Source: an uncultured Gammaproteobacteria bacterium (GTDB lineage: Bacteria > Pseudomonadota > Gammaproteobacteria > UBA9214). From it: DNA of 15,492 nucleotides. The notes beneath the pieces were generated by a model. That model saw only the letters and a program-made list of their open reading frames with translations, did no database searches and was not told where the DNA came from. Location of the stretch: positions 1 through 15,492 of the forward strand of contig CAJQOV010000107.1 of assembly GCA_905480065.1 (NCBI GenBank), given 5' to 3'. How positions within the stretch are numbered: position 1 is the stretch's first letter; every line of letters begins with the position of its first letter. The position numbers and the translations under genes were made by a program. Shown piece by piece: positions 5,868 through 12,840 of the stretch.

Positions 5868-7340
5868 ATGATGACTGACGAGGGCATATTCATTGGCAAG
5901 GGCGAGAGCCCGGTGTACCTGCTGCCGCAGCTGGCCAACCGGCATGGACTGATTGCTGGCGCCACCGGTACCGGAAAGACCGTGTCGCTGCAGGTGCTGG
6001 CCGAGGATTTTTCACGTCGCGGAGTGCCGGTGTTCATGGCGGACGTGAAGGGAGATCTGGCCGGGCTCAGTCAGGCCGGCACCGGGCACCCGAAGTTGCT
6101 GGAGCGGGCGGCTGCCATCGGGCTGGACGACTACCGGTTCGAGTCATTCCCGGTGGTGTTCTGGGACCTGTTTGGAGAACAGGGGCATCGCTTGCGGGCC
6201 ACGGTATCGGAAATGGGTCCGCTGTTGCTGTCCAGGTTGCTGGGCCTGAACGATACGCAGGAAGGTGTGCTCTACGCGATCTTCAAGCTGGCGGATGATA
6301 ATGGCATGTTGCTGCTGGACCTGAAGGACCTGCGTGCGTTGCTGGTGTTTGCCGGTGAGAATGCAAAAGATCTTCAGCTCGAGTACGGCAATATTACTGC
6401 TGCATCCATTGGTGCAATACAACGGCGATTGCTGGTGCTGGAGGAAGAGGGCGCCGAGCTGTTTCTTGGTGAGCCTGCGCTGGATCTGTTCGACTTCATG
6501 CGCAACGGAGCCAATGGTTATGGCAATATCAATATCCTCGCCGCAGACCGGTTGATGCAGAACCCGAAACTGTATTCGATATTCCTGTTATGGCTGCTGT
6601 CGGAATTGTTCGAGGAACTGCCGGAGATCGGTGACCCGGAACAGCCGCGCTTGGTGTTCTTTTTCGACGAGGCGCACCTGTTGTTCGACGATGCGCCGAA
6701 GGCATTGCTCGACAAGATCGAGCAGGTAGTGCGGTTGATTCGCTCCAAGGGGGTAGGCGTGTACTTTGTTACACAGAATCCGCTGGATATACCGGATGCC
6801 ATCCTGGGTCAGCTGGGTAACCGTGTCCAGCATGCCCTGCGTGCGTTCACTCCGCGCGACCAGAAAGCGGTGCGCGCCGCGGCGGAAACCTTTCGTGCCA
6901 ACCCGGCATTCGATGCGGCCGAGGCCATCAAGGAGCTTGGTGTGGGCGAGGCGCTGGTGTCCATGCTCGGTGGCAAGGGTATACCGGGTATCGTAGAGCG
7001 CGCACTGATCCGGCCGCCGGCTTCACGACTTGGCCCGGTCTCTGCTGCCGAGCGCGCCGCAGTGATCGAGAAAAGCATGCTCGGCAAGCGCTATGACAGG
7101 TCGGTTGACTCACTCTCCGCCTACGAGATGCTCAGGGAGCGTGCCAGGAAGGCGGCCGTCGTCAAGACAGAGAATCAGGATGCAGAAACAAAATCACCAG
7201 CAACCACGAAGCCAGCCGCAAGCCGCAGTAACCGCCAGGGCGTGGTAGAGGCCATGGTGAAGAGCGTGGTGCGTTCGGTAGGCAGTTCACTGGGGCGCAG
7301 CATTGCACGTGGCATTCTTGGCTCCATACTCAAGCGCTGA
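5868..7340 (+). CDS. yjgR: HerA/FtsK-type ATPase, DUF853 (YjgR family)
   Basis: A 490-residue P-loop ATPase matching the DUF853 family (E. coli YjgR, about 500 aa). Walker A is GATGTGKT (residues 31-38) and Walker B is VFFFDEAH (Asp267, Glu268). Other family blocks are FMADVKGDLAGLSQAG after Walker A, GNINILAADRLMQNPKLYS, VRLIRSKGVGVYFVTQNPLDIPD (sensor region) and GNRVQHALRAFTPRDQKAVRAAA. The C-terminus ends in a Lys/Ala/Thr-rich linker and a GSSLGRSIARGILGSILKR tail typical of the family. HerA-like ATPases form hexamers that move DNA or other polymers; the YjgR role is not established. The first ATG (5868) was chosen over the second at 5871 because GGAG lies eight bases upstream. It follows the small helical protein gene by 19 bp and precedes the DUF3465 gene by 23 bp. 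Confidence 0.93.
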   Translation: MMTDEGIFIGKGESPVYLLPQLANRHGLIAGATGTGKTVSLQVLAEDFSRRGVPVFMADVKGDLAGLSQAGTGHPKLLERAAAIGLDDYRFESFPVVFWDLFGEQGHRLRATVSEMGPLLLSRLLGLNDTQEGVLYAIFKLADDNGMLLLDLKDLRALLVFAGENAKDLQLEYGNITAASIGAIQRRLLVLEEEGAELFLGEPALDLFDFMRNGANGYGNINILAADRLMQNPKLYSIFLLWLLSELFEELPEIGDPEQPRLVFFFDEAHLLFDDAPKALLDKIEQVVRLIRSKGVGVYFVTQNPLDIPDAILGQLGNRVQHALRAFTPRDQKAVRAAAETFRANPAFDAAEAIKELGVGEALVSMLGGKGIPGIVERALIRPPASRLGPVSAAERAAVIEKSMLGKRYDRSVDSLSAYEMLRERARKAAVVKTENQDAETKSPATTKPAASRSNRQGVVEAMVKSVVRSVGSSLGRSIARGILGSILKR

Positions 7341-7363
7341 ACGCGGCTGGAAATACACAGACG

Positions 7364-7819
7364 GTGGCAAGAAAAAACCTGAACCGCAACTCGCTGCTCG
7401 GTGTGGTAGCAGTGCTTGCGTTGTTTGCCTGGCAGTATTTCAACCCGGAACCGCTGCCGAAAACAGCAGATGCTCCGGCCTATCGCAGCGAGGCGGGTGC
7501 CGTACAGTCTGCCTTTGCAGAGCAGCGCTCCGGCGTATGGCTGGAAACGCAGGGCACGGTGCGGCGTATTCTGGCTGATGATAACGAGGACTCGCGGCAC
7601 CAGCGTTTTATCCTGGACGTTGGTAACGGGCACACGGTTCTGGTGGCGCACAATATCGACCTGGCGGAGCGGGTTCCGGTGCGTGTCGGTGATGCACTGC
7701 TACTGCGTGGTCGCTATGAGTGGAATCAACGTGGCGGGGTGATTCACTGGACACACCATGACCCGCAGGGTCGTGAGGCGGGTGGCTGGATCCGAAAAAG
7801 TGCTACCCTTTACAGGTAG
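7364..7819 (+). CDS. DUF3465 family exported protein
   Basis: A 151-residue protein with an N-terminal signal or anchor segment (basic ARKNLNR, then a hydrophobic stretch at about 11-23) and a DUF3465 domain. The domain motifs are clear: GTVRRILADD (about 65-74), SRHQRFILDVGNG, LVAHNIDLAERVPV, LLLRGRYEWNQRGGVIHWTHHDP (about 113-135) and a final GGWI. The family is small, with an OB-like beta-rich fold and an invariant HWTHHDP motif; its function is unknown, although the His cluster might bind metal. The start is GTG with only a weak ribosome-binding site, so it is probably translated from read-through after yjgR, whose stop lies 23 bp upstream. It should act in the periplasm. Confidence 0.85.
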   Translation: MARKNLNRNSLLGVVAVLALFAWQYFNPEPLPKTADAPAYRSEAGAVQSAFAEQRSGVWLETQGTVRRILADDNEDSRHQRFILDVGNGHTVLVAHNIDLAERVPVRVGDALLLRGRYEWNQRGGVIHWTHHDPQGREAGGWIRKSATLYR

Positions 7820-7956
7820 CAGTGAACTGCGCCGCAGTTCTGACTGTTTCGGCATGCGGGGTCAGCGCAGGCGACACGAACAAGGATGGATCAGTACCTG
7901 GTGGAATTATCAGGAAATCCTTTAGCCGTGCATTTCATAATACGTGGGAGATAATC

Positions 7957-8508
7957 ATGGATGAACTGGTTTCATTATATAAACAGATCATCAGGGGCGT
8001 GGGCGAGGATCCTGAGCGCGACGGCCTGTTGAAAACACCCGAGCGTGCAGCCAGGGCAATGCAGTACATTATGCGTGGTTACGGCCAGTCGCTCGATGCG
8101 GTGGTCAACAACGCGATCTTCGAATCCGACAATGAAGAGATGATCGTGGTCAAGAATATCGAGTTGTATTCGCTCTGTGAGCATCACCTGTTGCCATTCA
8201 TCGGCAAGTGTCATGTCGCCTATATACCGACCGGCAAGGTGATCGGCCTGTCGAAGATCGCACGTATCGTTGACATGTACGCCAGCCGGATGCAAATACA
8301 GGAAAACCTCACCAAGCAGATTGCCGACACCCTGATGCAAGCCATACGGCCATCCGGCGTTGGCGTGATTATCGAGGCGCAGCACCTGTGCATGATGATG
8401 CGAGGTGTGGAAAAGCAGAACTCGAGCATGACGACCTCGATGATGCTGGGATCGTTCCGCGACGATGATCGCACGCGCTCGGAATTCCTGCGCCTGGTAC
8501 GTACCTGA
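7957..8508 (+). CDS. folE: GTP cyclohydrolase I
   Basis: A 183-residue FolE, which converts GTP to 7,8-dihydroneopterin triphosphate, the first step of folate synthesis. The zinc ligands fit the E. coli spacing: Cys74 and His77 in LCEHHLLPF, and Cys145 in AQHLCMMMRG, 71 residues apart as in the E. coli enzyme. Other family blocks are EDPERDGLLKTPERAARAM (18-36), YIPTGKVIGLSKIARIVD (89-106), RMQIQENLTKQIA and the C-terminal RSEFLRLV. The start at 7957 has GGGAG six bases upstream and gives the normal N-terminus; an in-frame extension to 7822 is unlike the family. The 137-bp gap from the DUF3465 stop holds a small palindrome (AACTGC-GCC-GCAGTT) but no convincing terminator. This is the zinc-dependent type I enzyme, not FolE2. 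Confidence 0.97.
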   Translation: MDELVSLYKQIIRGVGEDPERDGLLKTPERAARAMQYIMRGYGQSLDAVVNNAIFESDNEEMIVVKNIELYSLCEHHLLPFIGKCHVAYIPTGKVIGLSKIARIVDMYASRMQIQENLTKQIADTLMQAIRPSGVGVIIEAQHLCMMMRGVEKQNSSMTTSMMLGSFRDDDRTRSEFLRLVRT

Positions 8509-8550
8509 ACTAACCGCGGGGAAGGTAACTGCGATCAATTACCTGGCGGG

Positions 8551-8694
8551 TCAGGATGCCGAGATCGCTGCGGCGATGCCACAGGCGACCAGCGTACGCT
8601 TGCTGTTGTTCGGTAGCTGCAGCCGCAGTGCGTCGATGCCGGACAGTCGGAAGCCGATCTGGTCCAGCCATTGATACCAGCGTCTTTGCAGCAC
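8551..8694 (-). CDS. Possible 47-aa small protein in the folE-argC gap
   Basis: A minus-strand frame of 47 codons starting with GTG at 8694, preceded by AGGGAG five bases upstream, a good Shine-Dalgarno placement. The peptide starts with an aromatic, basic segment (LQRRWYQWLDQIGFRL), continues SGIDALRLQLP, and ends with a hydrophobic segment (RTLVACGIAAAISAS). This layout, amphipathic helix then short hydrophobic helix, would fit a small membrane-associated protein. I do not recognise a family. It is convergent with folE (42 bp between stops) and divergent from argC. The 331-bp gap it occupies (8509-8839) is long for this dense window, which supports the idea that something is encoded there. 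No promoter for it is obvious. The frame also extends upstream to 8847 without a good start signal. Confidence 0.45.
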   Translation of the reverse strand: MLQRRWYQWLDQIGFRLSGIDALRLQLPNNSKRTLVACGIAAAISAS

Positions 8695-8839
8695 GGTTAC
8701 TCCCTGGTTTTGCGTGGCGCCTGGTCGGTCAGCGGATTCTGCGGAGTACCGGATTGGCAGGTTGCCGGGTCGCTGTGCCGACGGATGGTGTACTATTTGC
8801 GGCACAAAGTTACCCGTTATGAGAACAGGTGGGGAGTCA

Positions 8840-9871
8840 ATGATCAAGGTAGGTGTGGTAGGTGGAACCGGCTATACCGGCGTGGAACTGCTGCGGTTGC
8901 TGACAGGCCATCCGGAGGTCGAATTGACGGTAATAACCTCGCGCTCGGAGGCGGGGCGCCCGGTTGCCGATCTGTTTCCGAACTTGCGTGGCTATACCGA
9001 GCTGGCATTTGTCGCCCCGGAGGGGGGTGAACTGGAAGGTTGTGACCTGGTGTTTTTTGCCACGCCCAACGGAACGGCCATGCAAATGGTACCCGGGCTG
9101 CTGGAAGCCGGTGTGCGGGTGATCGACCTGGCTGCCGACTTCCGCCTCAGCAATGCCCGGGACTGGGAACAGTGGTACGGTATGCCGCACTCCTGTGCAG
9201 AACTGCTGCAACAGGCGGTTTATGGCCTGACCGAGGTGAATCGTGCAGCCATCGCCGGCGCGCGACTGGTGGCCAATCCCGGCTGCTACCCGACTGCCGT
9301 TCAGCTGGGGTTTCTGCCCTTGCTGGAGGAAGGGCTGATCGATGTGGATCACCTGATCGCGGATGCCAAGTCCGGCGTCAGCGGTGCAGGGCGTAAACCG
9401 GCCACCGGGTTTCTGTTCTGCGAGGCAGGCGAGAATTTCAAGGCCTATGCAGTGCCGGGCCACCGGCACTTGCCGGAAATTCGCCAGGGGCTGGAACTGG
9501 CGGCCGGTCAGCCGGTCGGCCTGACCTTTGTCCCGCACCTGACACCAATGATCCGCGGTATTCATGCCACGCTCTATGCCCGGTTGCGTGATACCGAACG
9601 TGATCTGCAGGCGCTGTTCGAGGCGCGCTATGGTGATGAACAGTTTGTCGATGTATTGCCGGCCGGGTCGCACCCGGAAACACGCAGTGTGCGCGGTGCC
9701 AATCATTGCCGGATTGCCGTCCATCGCCCGCAGCAGGGGGATACCGTCGTCGTGCTGTCGGTGATTGACAACCTGGTCAAAGGTGCTGCCGGGCAGGCGA
9801 TCCAGAACATGAATGTCATGTTTGCTATACCGGAAAAAACCGGTATCGCGAATATCGCGCTGTTGCCCTGA
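8840..9871 (+). CDS. argC: N-acetyl-gamma-glutamyl-phosphate reductase
   Basis: A 343-residue ArgC that reduces N-acetyl-glutamyl-5-phosphate to the semialdehyde using NADPH in arginine synthesis. The dinucleotide-binding loop VGGTGYTG is at residues 7-14, the catalytic Cys is in NPGCYPT (Cys149), and further family motifs are DLAADFRL, YGLTEVNR, DAKSGVSGAGRKP and GHRHLPEI. The length and C-terminal NLVKGAAGQAIQNMN motif are those of the long-type (about 345 aa) enzyme. The start at 8840 carries a GGGGAG ribosome-binding site three to eight bases upstream; the frame is open to 8714 but those 42 codons are unlike the family. No ARG-box-like operator is evident upstream. Other arg genes are not in the window; the next gene is 84 bp downstream. 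Confidence 0.97.
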   Translation: MIKVGVVGGTGYTGVELLRLLTGHPEVELTVITSRSEAGRPVADLFPNLRGYTELAFVAPEGGELEGCDLVFFATPNGTAMQMVPGLLEAGVRVIDLAADFRLSNARDWEQWYGMPHSCAELLQQAVYGLTEVNRAAIAGARLVANPGCYPTAVQLGFLPLLEEGLIDVDHLIADAKSGVSGAGRKPATGFLFCEAGENFKAYAVPGHRHLPEIRQGLELAAGQPVGLTFVPHLTPMIRGIHATLYARLRDTERDLQALFEARYGDEQFVDVLPAGSHPETRSVRGANHCRIAVHRPQQGDTVVVLSVIDNLVKGAAGQAIQNMNVMFAIPEKTGIANIALLP

Positions 9872-9917
9872 TACGGTAAATGATCGATTTTGTGAACTGT
9901 CTCCGGGAGCAGGGTCG

Positions 9918-9959
9918 ATGAATGGTCATACTGGAGAAGTGAAGGGGTTGGCGCCATGA
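9918..9959 (+). other. 13-codon upstream reading frame coupled to the next gene
   Basis: An ATG at 9918 with GGGAGCAGGG upstream opens a 13-codon frame whose TGA (9957-9959) overlaps the next gene's ATG in an ATGA junction. It could be a leader that feeds ribosomes to the downstream start, or chance. The reading is visible; function is speculation. Confidence 0.2.
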
Positions 9960-10651
9960 AGCCGCGCTGGCAGCTGCTCGGTTTGCTGGTGCTGATTGTC
10001 CTGCTGGCGGCCGGGGGCTGGGAGCTCTACGACCTCGGCAAGCTGCACGGTGTGGTCGACCTGGCCATGGTGCGTACCGAGAATCACACGTTAAAACGGC
10101 AGGCCAGGAAGTTATCCAGTGAAAACAAGGAGATGATGAGTAAGCTTGCCATCCTGGAACGTTCCAGCCAGATTGATCAGCAAGCTGCGCTGGCGGTAAG
10201 GTCAGATCTCGGGCAGCTCGAGGAGGAATTGCAGGCGGCACGTGAAGAGGTCGAGTTTTACCGCGGCATCGTCGCCCCCGGTGATGTCAATCCGGGCTTG
10301 CGGATTCACCGTTTTGCACTGGAGCCGGGACTGGTTAGCGGTGAGTTTCATTACGAACTGGTACTGACCCAGCTGAAACACAATGACCGGTTCATCAGCG
10401 GTACCGTGGACTGGAAAATCGTCGGTACCCAGGCGGGGGAGCCGACCCAGCTTGAACTGGCAGGAGTGACGGATCCCGGGATCAGCCAACTGAAATTCCG
10501 CTTCCGGTACTTCCAGGACCTGGCGGGCATTATTCAACTCCCCGAGGGCTTTCTGGGCGATCATGTCGAGCTGACTGTGCGGCCGGAGGGCAAAACCCAG
10601 CAGGCACCCGTGGTGCAGAAATTCAACTGGCCTCGAGTGGGCCCGAATTAA
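9956..10651 (+). CDS. Membrane-anchored coiled-coil protein upstream of bactofilin (DUF6776-like)
   Basis: A 231-residue bitopic membrane protein: a short basic N-terminus (KPRW), one hydrophobic helix (about residues 6-22), then a predicted coiled coil (about 41-102) rich in Glu, Lys, Leu and Gln (ENHTLKRQARKLSSENKEM, LEEELQAAREEVEFYRGIV). It ends in a beta-rich domain (about 110-225) with PGLRIHRFALEPG, HYELVLTQLKHNDR, GTVDWKIVG and KFRFRYFQDLAG. The arrangement fits an inner-membrane protein with a periplasmic coiled coil and C-terminal domain; I associate it with a DUF6776-type family that sits beside bactofilin genes, but recall of the number is not firm. It is 84 bp after argC and 13 bp before the bactofilin gene, so it probably works with it as an anchor or envelope partner. 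The ATG at 9956 has AGTGAAGGGG upstream. Confidence 0.82.
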   Translation: MKPRWQLLGLLVLIVLLAAGGWELYDLGKLHGVVDLAMVRTENHTLKRQARKLSSENKEMMSKLAILERSSQIDQQAALAVRSDLGQLEEELQAAREEVEFYRGIVAPGDVNPGLRIHRFALEPGLVSGEFHYELVLTQLKHNDRFISGTVDWKIVGTQAGEPTQLELAGVTDPGISQLKFRFRYFQDLAGIIQLPEGFLGDHVELTVRPEGKTQQAPVVQKFNWPRVGPN

Positions 10652-10664
10652 CAGGAGAAAGATT

Positions 10665-11093
10665 ATGTTTGGTGAAGGCAAGAAACCAAAAAGCAGTGGC
10701 GCCAGGGTGGATACCATTATCGGGCAGCAAACCCGTATCGAGGGCGACATCCATTTTAGCGGCGGACTGCATATCGACGGCAGGATCAAGGGCAACATCA
10801 TTGCGGAAGCCGGATCCGCGTCGGTACTTACGGTCAGCGAACACGGTAGTATCGAGGGCGATGTTCATGTGCCTACCGTGATTCTGAACGGCAGCGTGTC
10901 CGGTGACGTACGCTCGGATGACCGCATCGAACTTGCGGCCAAGGCGGAGGTCAATGGGGATGTGTATTACAATCTGATCGAGATGGCCATGGGTGCCGCA
11001 GTCAATGGCGGTCTGGTACATCAGACAGAAAAGGCCTCGTCGGTGATCAATTTCGGGCGTGAAAGCACGGAAACCGGCGTTGGCAAGGAATAA
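10665..11093 (+). CDS. Bactofilin (polymer-forming cytoskeletal protein)
   Basis: A 142-residue bactofilin (DUF583/CcmA family), a cytoskeletal protein that polymerises through a right-handed beta-helix without a nucleotide. After a short N-terminal tail, the repeat core (about residues 15-118) shows the periodic Gly/Val/Ile pattern: TIIGQQTRIEGDIHFSGGLHIDGRIKG, then VSEHGSIEGDVHVPTVILNGSVSGDV, and AEVNGDVYYNLIEMAMGAAVNGGLVH. The C-terminal tail is charged and disordered. AGGAG lies seven bases before the ATG. It follows the membrane-anchored coiled-coil gene by 13 bp, so they are one operon, and its TAA stop forms the first bases of the operator in front of erpA. Bactofilins often recruit M23 peptidases, and one is encoded 3 kb downstream on the other strand. 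Confidence 0.93.
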   Translation: MFGEGKKPKSSGARVDTIIGQQTRIEGDIHFSGGLHIDGRIKGNIIAEAGSASVLTVSEHGSIEGDVHVPTVILNGSVSGDVRSDDRIELAAKAEVNGDVYYNLIEMAMGAAVNGGLVHQTEKASSVINFGRESTETGVGKE

Positions 11094-11117
11094 TACTTGA
11101 CCAATTTGGTCGGGTAA
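11093..11117 (+). promoter_or_regulatory. IscR type 1-like operator upstream of erpA
   Basis: Left half ATACTTGACC (11093-11102), five-base centre AATTT, right half GGTCGGGTAA (11108-11117). Compared with the E. coli IscR type 1 consensus (half-sites ATASYYGACT and AGTCRRSTAT around RWWWY), I count 22 matches in 25; two of the mismatches are paired and keep the dyad intact (GACC...GGTC). It covers the -35 hexamer and spacer of the erpA promoter, where [2Fe-2S]-IscR would repress. The match is seen; binding is inferred. Confidence 0.75.
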
Positions 11118-11126
11118 TGACATACT
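11097..11126 (+). promoter_or_regulatory. Sigma-70-type promoter of erpA
   Basis: A -35 TTGACC (11097-11102, five of six) and a -10 CATACT (11121-11126, four of six) with an 18-bp spacer. Transcription would start near 11133, giving a leader of about 32 bases to the erpA ATG. The IscR-like operator overlaps the -35 and most of the spacer. Confidence 0.6.
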
Positions 11127-11164
11127 TTTTAGGTTTTCCCGGCTATTAACAAGGCGGCATCAGG

Positions 11165-11518
11165 ATGAATCAGGCGGCAACCATTAACGAAATCGATCTT
11201 ACCTTTACCGACGCAGCGGCCGGCAAGGTCAAGCGACTCATCGAGGAAGAGAATAATCCTGCGCTGAAACTGCGGATTTATATCTCCGGCGGGGGGTGTT
11301 CCGGCTTCCAGTATGGTTTCCAGTTCGATGAAAACGTTACCGAAGGTGACCTGGTTGTAGAGAATGGCGGCGTGGCACTGGTGATTGACCCGATGAGCTA
11401 CCAGTACCTGACCGGAGCAGAAGTGGATTACACGGAAGGGCTGGAAGGTGCGCAGTTCGTGGTCCGGAATCCGAATGCCACGACAACTTGCGGGTGTGGT
11501 TCCTCGTTCTCGGTTTGA
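11165..11518 (+). CDS. erpA: Iron-sulfur cluster insertion protein ErpA
   Basis: A 117-residue A-type carrier that passes Fe-S clusters to target proteins. The three cysteine ligands are in the expected places: Cys45 in GGGCSGFQYGF, and Cys109 and Cys111 in the C-terminal CGCGSSF. Other family features are LTFTDAAAGKVKRLIEEE, LKLRIYISGGG, and IDPMSYQYLTGAEVDY. The SGFQYGF segment and length fit ErpA rather than IscA or SufA. The ATG has AAGG ten bases upstream; an AGG directly beside it is too close. It has its own promoter after the bactofilin gene and is closed by an intrinsic terminator, so it can be expressed alone. Control by IscR in response to Fe-S status is suggested by the upstream operator. 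Confidence 0.96.
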   Translation: MNQAATINEIDLTFTDAAAGKVKRLIEEENNPALKLRIYISGGGCSGFQYGFQFDENVTEGDLVVENGGVALVIDPMSYQYLTGAEVDYTEGLEGAQFVVRNPNATTTCGCGSSFSV

Positions 11519-11538
11519 TCCTGCGCTGGATTCCGTTG

Positions 11539-11570
11539 CAAGGGGGCGTGATCGCCCCCTTGTCGTTTGT
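11539..11570 (+). terminator. Rho-independent terminator after erpA
   Basis: A perfect 10-bp stem (CAAGGGGGCG at 11539-11548 with CGCCCCCTTG at 11553-11562), TGAT loop, then a T-rich but interrupted tail (TCGTTTGT). It lies 20 bp after the erpA stop and separates erpA from the citrate synthase gene. Confidence 0.85.
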
Positions 11571-11639
11571 TCCGCCCGTGCCATTGCCGGATGCTGGTTG
11601 CGCGCTTATTTCAGCTATGCTTGTTAGCGAGGTATCAAA

Positions 11640-12800
11640 GTGACTGGCTACCGACCCGGGCTGGAAGGTGTTCCGGCAACAAAATCTGCAATTTCCTATC
11701 TGGATGGCAAGCGGGGCATCCTGACCTACCGTGGCTATCGCATCGTCGATTTGGCCGAGCACAGCAGCTTCGAGGAAACCGCGTATTTGCTGCTCGACGG
11801 CGAATTGCCGGATGCTGCACAGTTGCGGGAATTCGATACACAGTTGCGTGAACATCGGCCCGTCAAGTACAACGTGCGCGACATCATGAAGGCGCTGCCG
11901 GTAACCGGCCATCCGATGGAGATGCTGCAAACCGCAGTTTCCAGTCTCGGCATGTTCTATCCCAATAATGTGCCGGTGCAGATTCGCAGCCCGGGCGATG
12001 AAAGCGATGTATATGTACATGGCCAGTCGATACGCATTCTAGCCCGCATGGCGACGCTGGTAGCGATGTGGCAGCAAATGCGTCTCGGTAATGATCCGGT
12101 GCGCCCGCGCACCGATCTCAGCTATGCAGCCAATTTCCTGTATATGTTCTTCAATGGTGTCGAGCCGGACCCGGTGATGGCGCGGATCATGGATGAATGT
12201 TTTGTGCTGCATGCAGAGCACACCATCAATGCCTCGACCTTTGCGGCCATGGTAACCGGTTCCACTCTTGCGATGCCTTCCTATGTGATCGCTGCTGCGA
12301 TCGGCACGCTGGCCGGTCCGTTACATGGCGGCGCCAATGAACATGTGATCCAGATGCTGGAAGAAATCGGCAAGCCGGAAAAGGCACGGGCCTGGCTGGG
12401 GGAAAAGCTGGCTGCAAAGCAGGTGATCTGGGGCATGGGCCATCGTGAATACAAGGTGAAGGATCCGCGTGCCACCCAGTTGCAGAAGATGATGATGGAG
12501 CTTGCCGCGGCGCGCGGTACGACCAGCGCGATATTCGAAACGGCGCTGGCGCTGGAGGAGGCCTGTGAAGAATGGCTGGCGCCGAAAGGTGTTTACCCCA
12601 ATATCGATTACTACTCCGGGATTCTCTACCGAGAAATGGGTTTTCCCGTCGACCAGTTCACTTCCCTGTTTGCTATTGCCCGCACGGCCGGGTGGCTGGC
12701 GCACTGGCGGGAACAGGTATCAGAAAACCGTATCTTTCGCCCGACCCAGATTTACCATGGCGCAGAACCACGTGCATACAGACCGATAAGCGAACGGTAA
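11640..12800 (+). CDS. gltA: Citrate synthase (short type)
   Basis: A 386-residue citrate synthase condensing acetyl-CoA with oxaloacetate. The catalytic triad is present: His229 in LHGGANEHV, His268 in GMGHREYKVKDPRA, and Asp323 in NIDYYSG. The N-terminal GVPATKSAISYLDGKRGILTYRGYRI and C-terminal FTSLFAIARTAGWLAHWREQ blocks are intact. It is about 40 residues shorter than the NADH-regulated E. coli GltA and looks like the short dimer type found in Gram-positives and archaea; 2-methylcitrate synthase (PrpC) has the same layout and cannot be fully excluded, although no other prp genes are near. The start is GTG with GAGG seven bases upstream. It stands alone: a terminator precedes it, anmK converges on it, and no other TCA genes are in the window. 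Confidence 0.93.
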   Translation: MTGYRPGLEGVPATKSAISYLDGKRGILTYRGYRIVDLAEHSSFEETAYLLLDGELPDAAQLREFDTQLREHRPVKYNVRDIMKALPVTGHPMEMLQTAVSSLGMFYPNNVPVQIRSPGDESDVYVHGQSIRILARMATLVAMWQQMRLGNDPVRPRTDLSYAANFLYMFFNGVEPDPVMARIMDECFVLHAEHTINASTFAAMVTGSTLAMPSYVIAAAIGTLAGPLHGGANEHVIQMLEEIGKPEKARAWLGEKLAAKQVIWGMGHREYKVKDPRATQLQKMMMELAAARGTTSAIFETALALEEACEEWLAPKGVYPNIDYYSGILYREMGFPVDQFTSLFAIARTAGWLAHWREQVSENRIFRPTQIYHGAEPRAYRPISER

Positions 12801-12840
12801 TTGTGCGGCCGTTGCAGATTATCTTCGCATTGCGAGGCAT

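Noticed and set aside
5868..7340. HerA-type ATPase as the core of an anti-phage defence system
   Set aside because: It has the DUF853/YjgR signature rather than that of defence HerA, and no nuclease, Sir2 or restriction partner is adjacent; neighbours are metabolic or of unknown function.
7936..7941. CATAAT as a -10 element for folE
   Set aside because: Transcription would start inside the folE ribosome-binding site, and there is no -35 hexamer at a suitable distance.
8762..8796. TTGCCG and TACTAT as an argC promoter
   Set aside because: The spacer would be 23 bp, too long for a sigma-70 promoter, and no better -35 is seen for the TACTAT.
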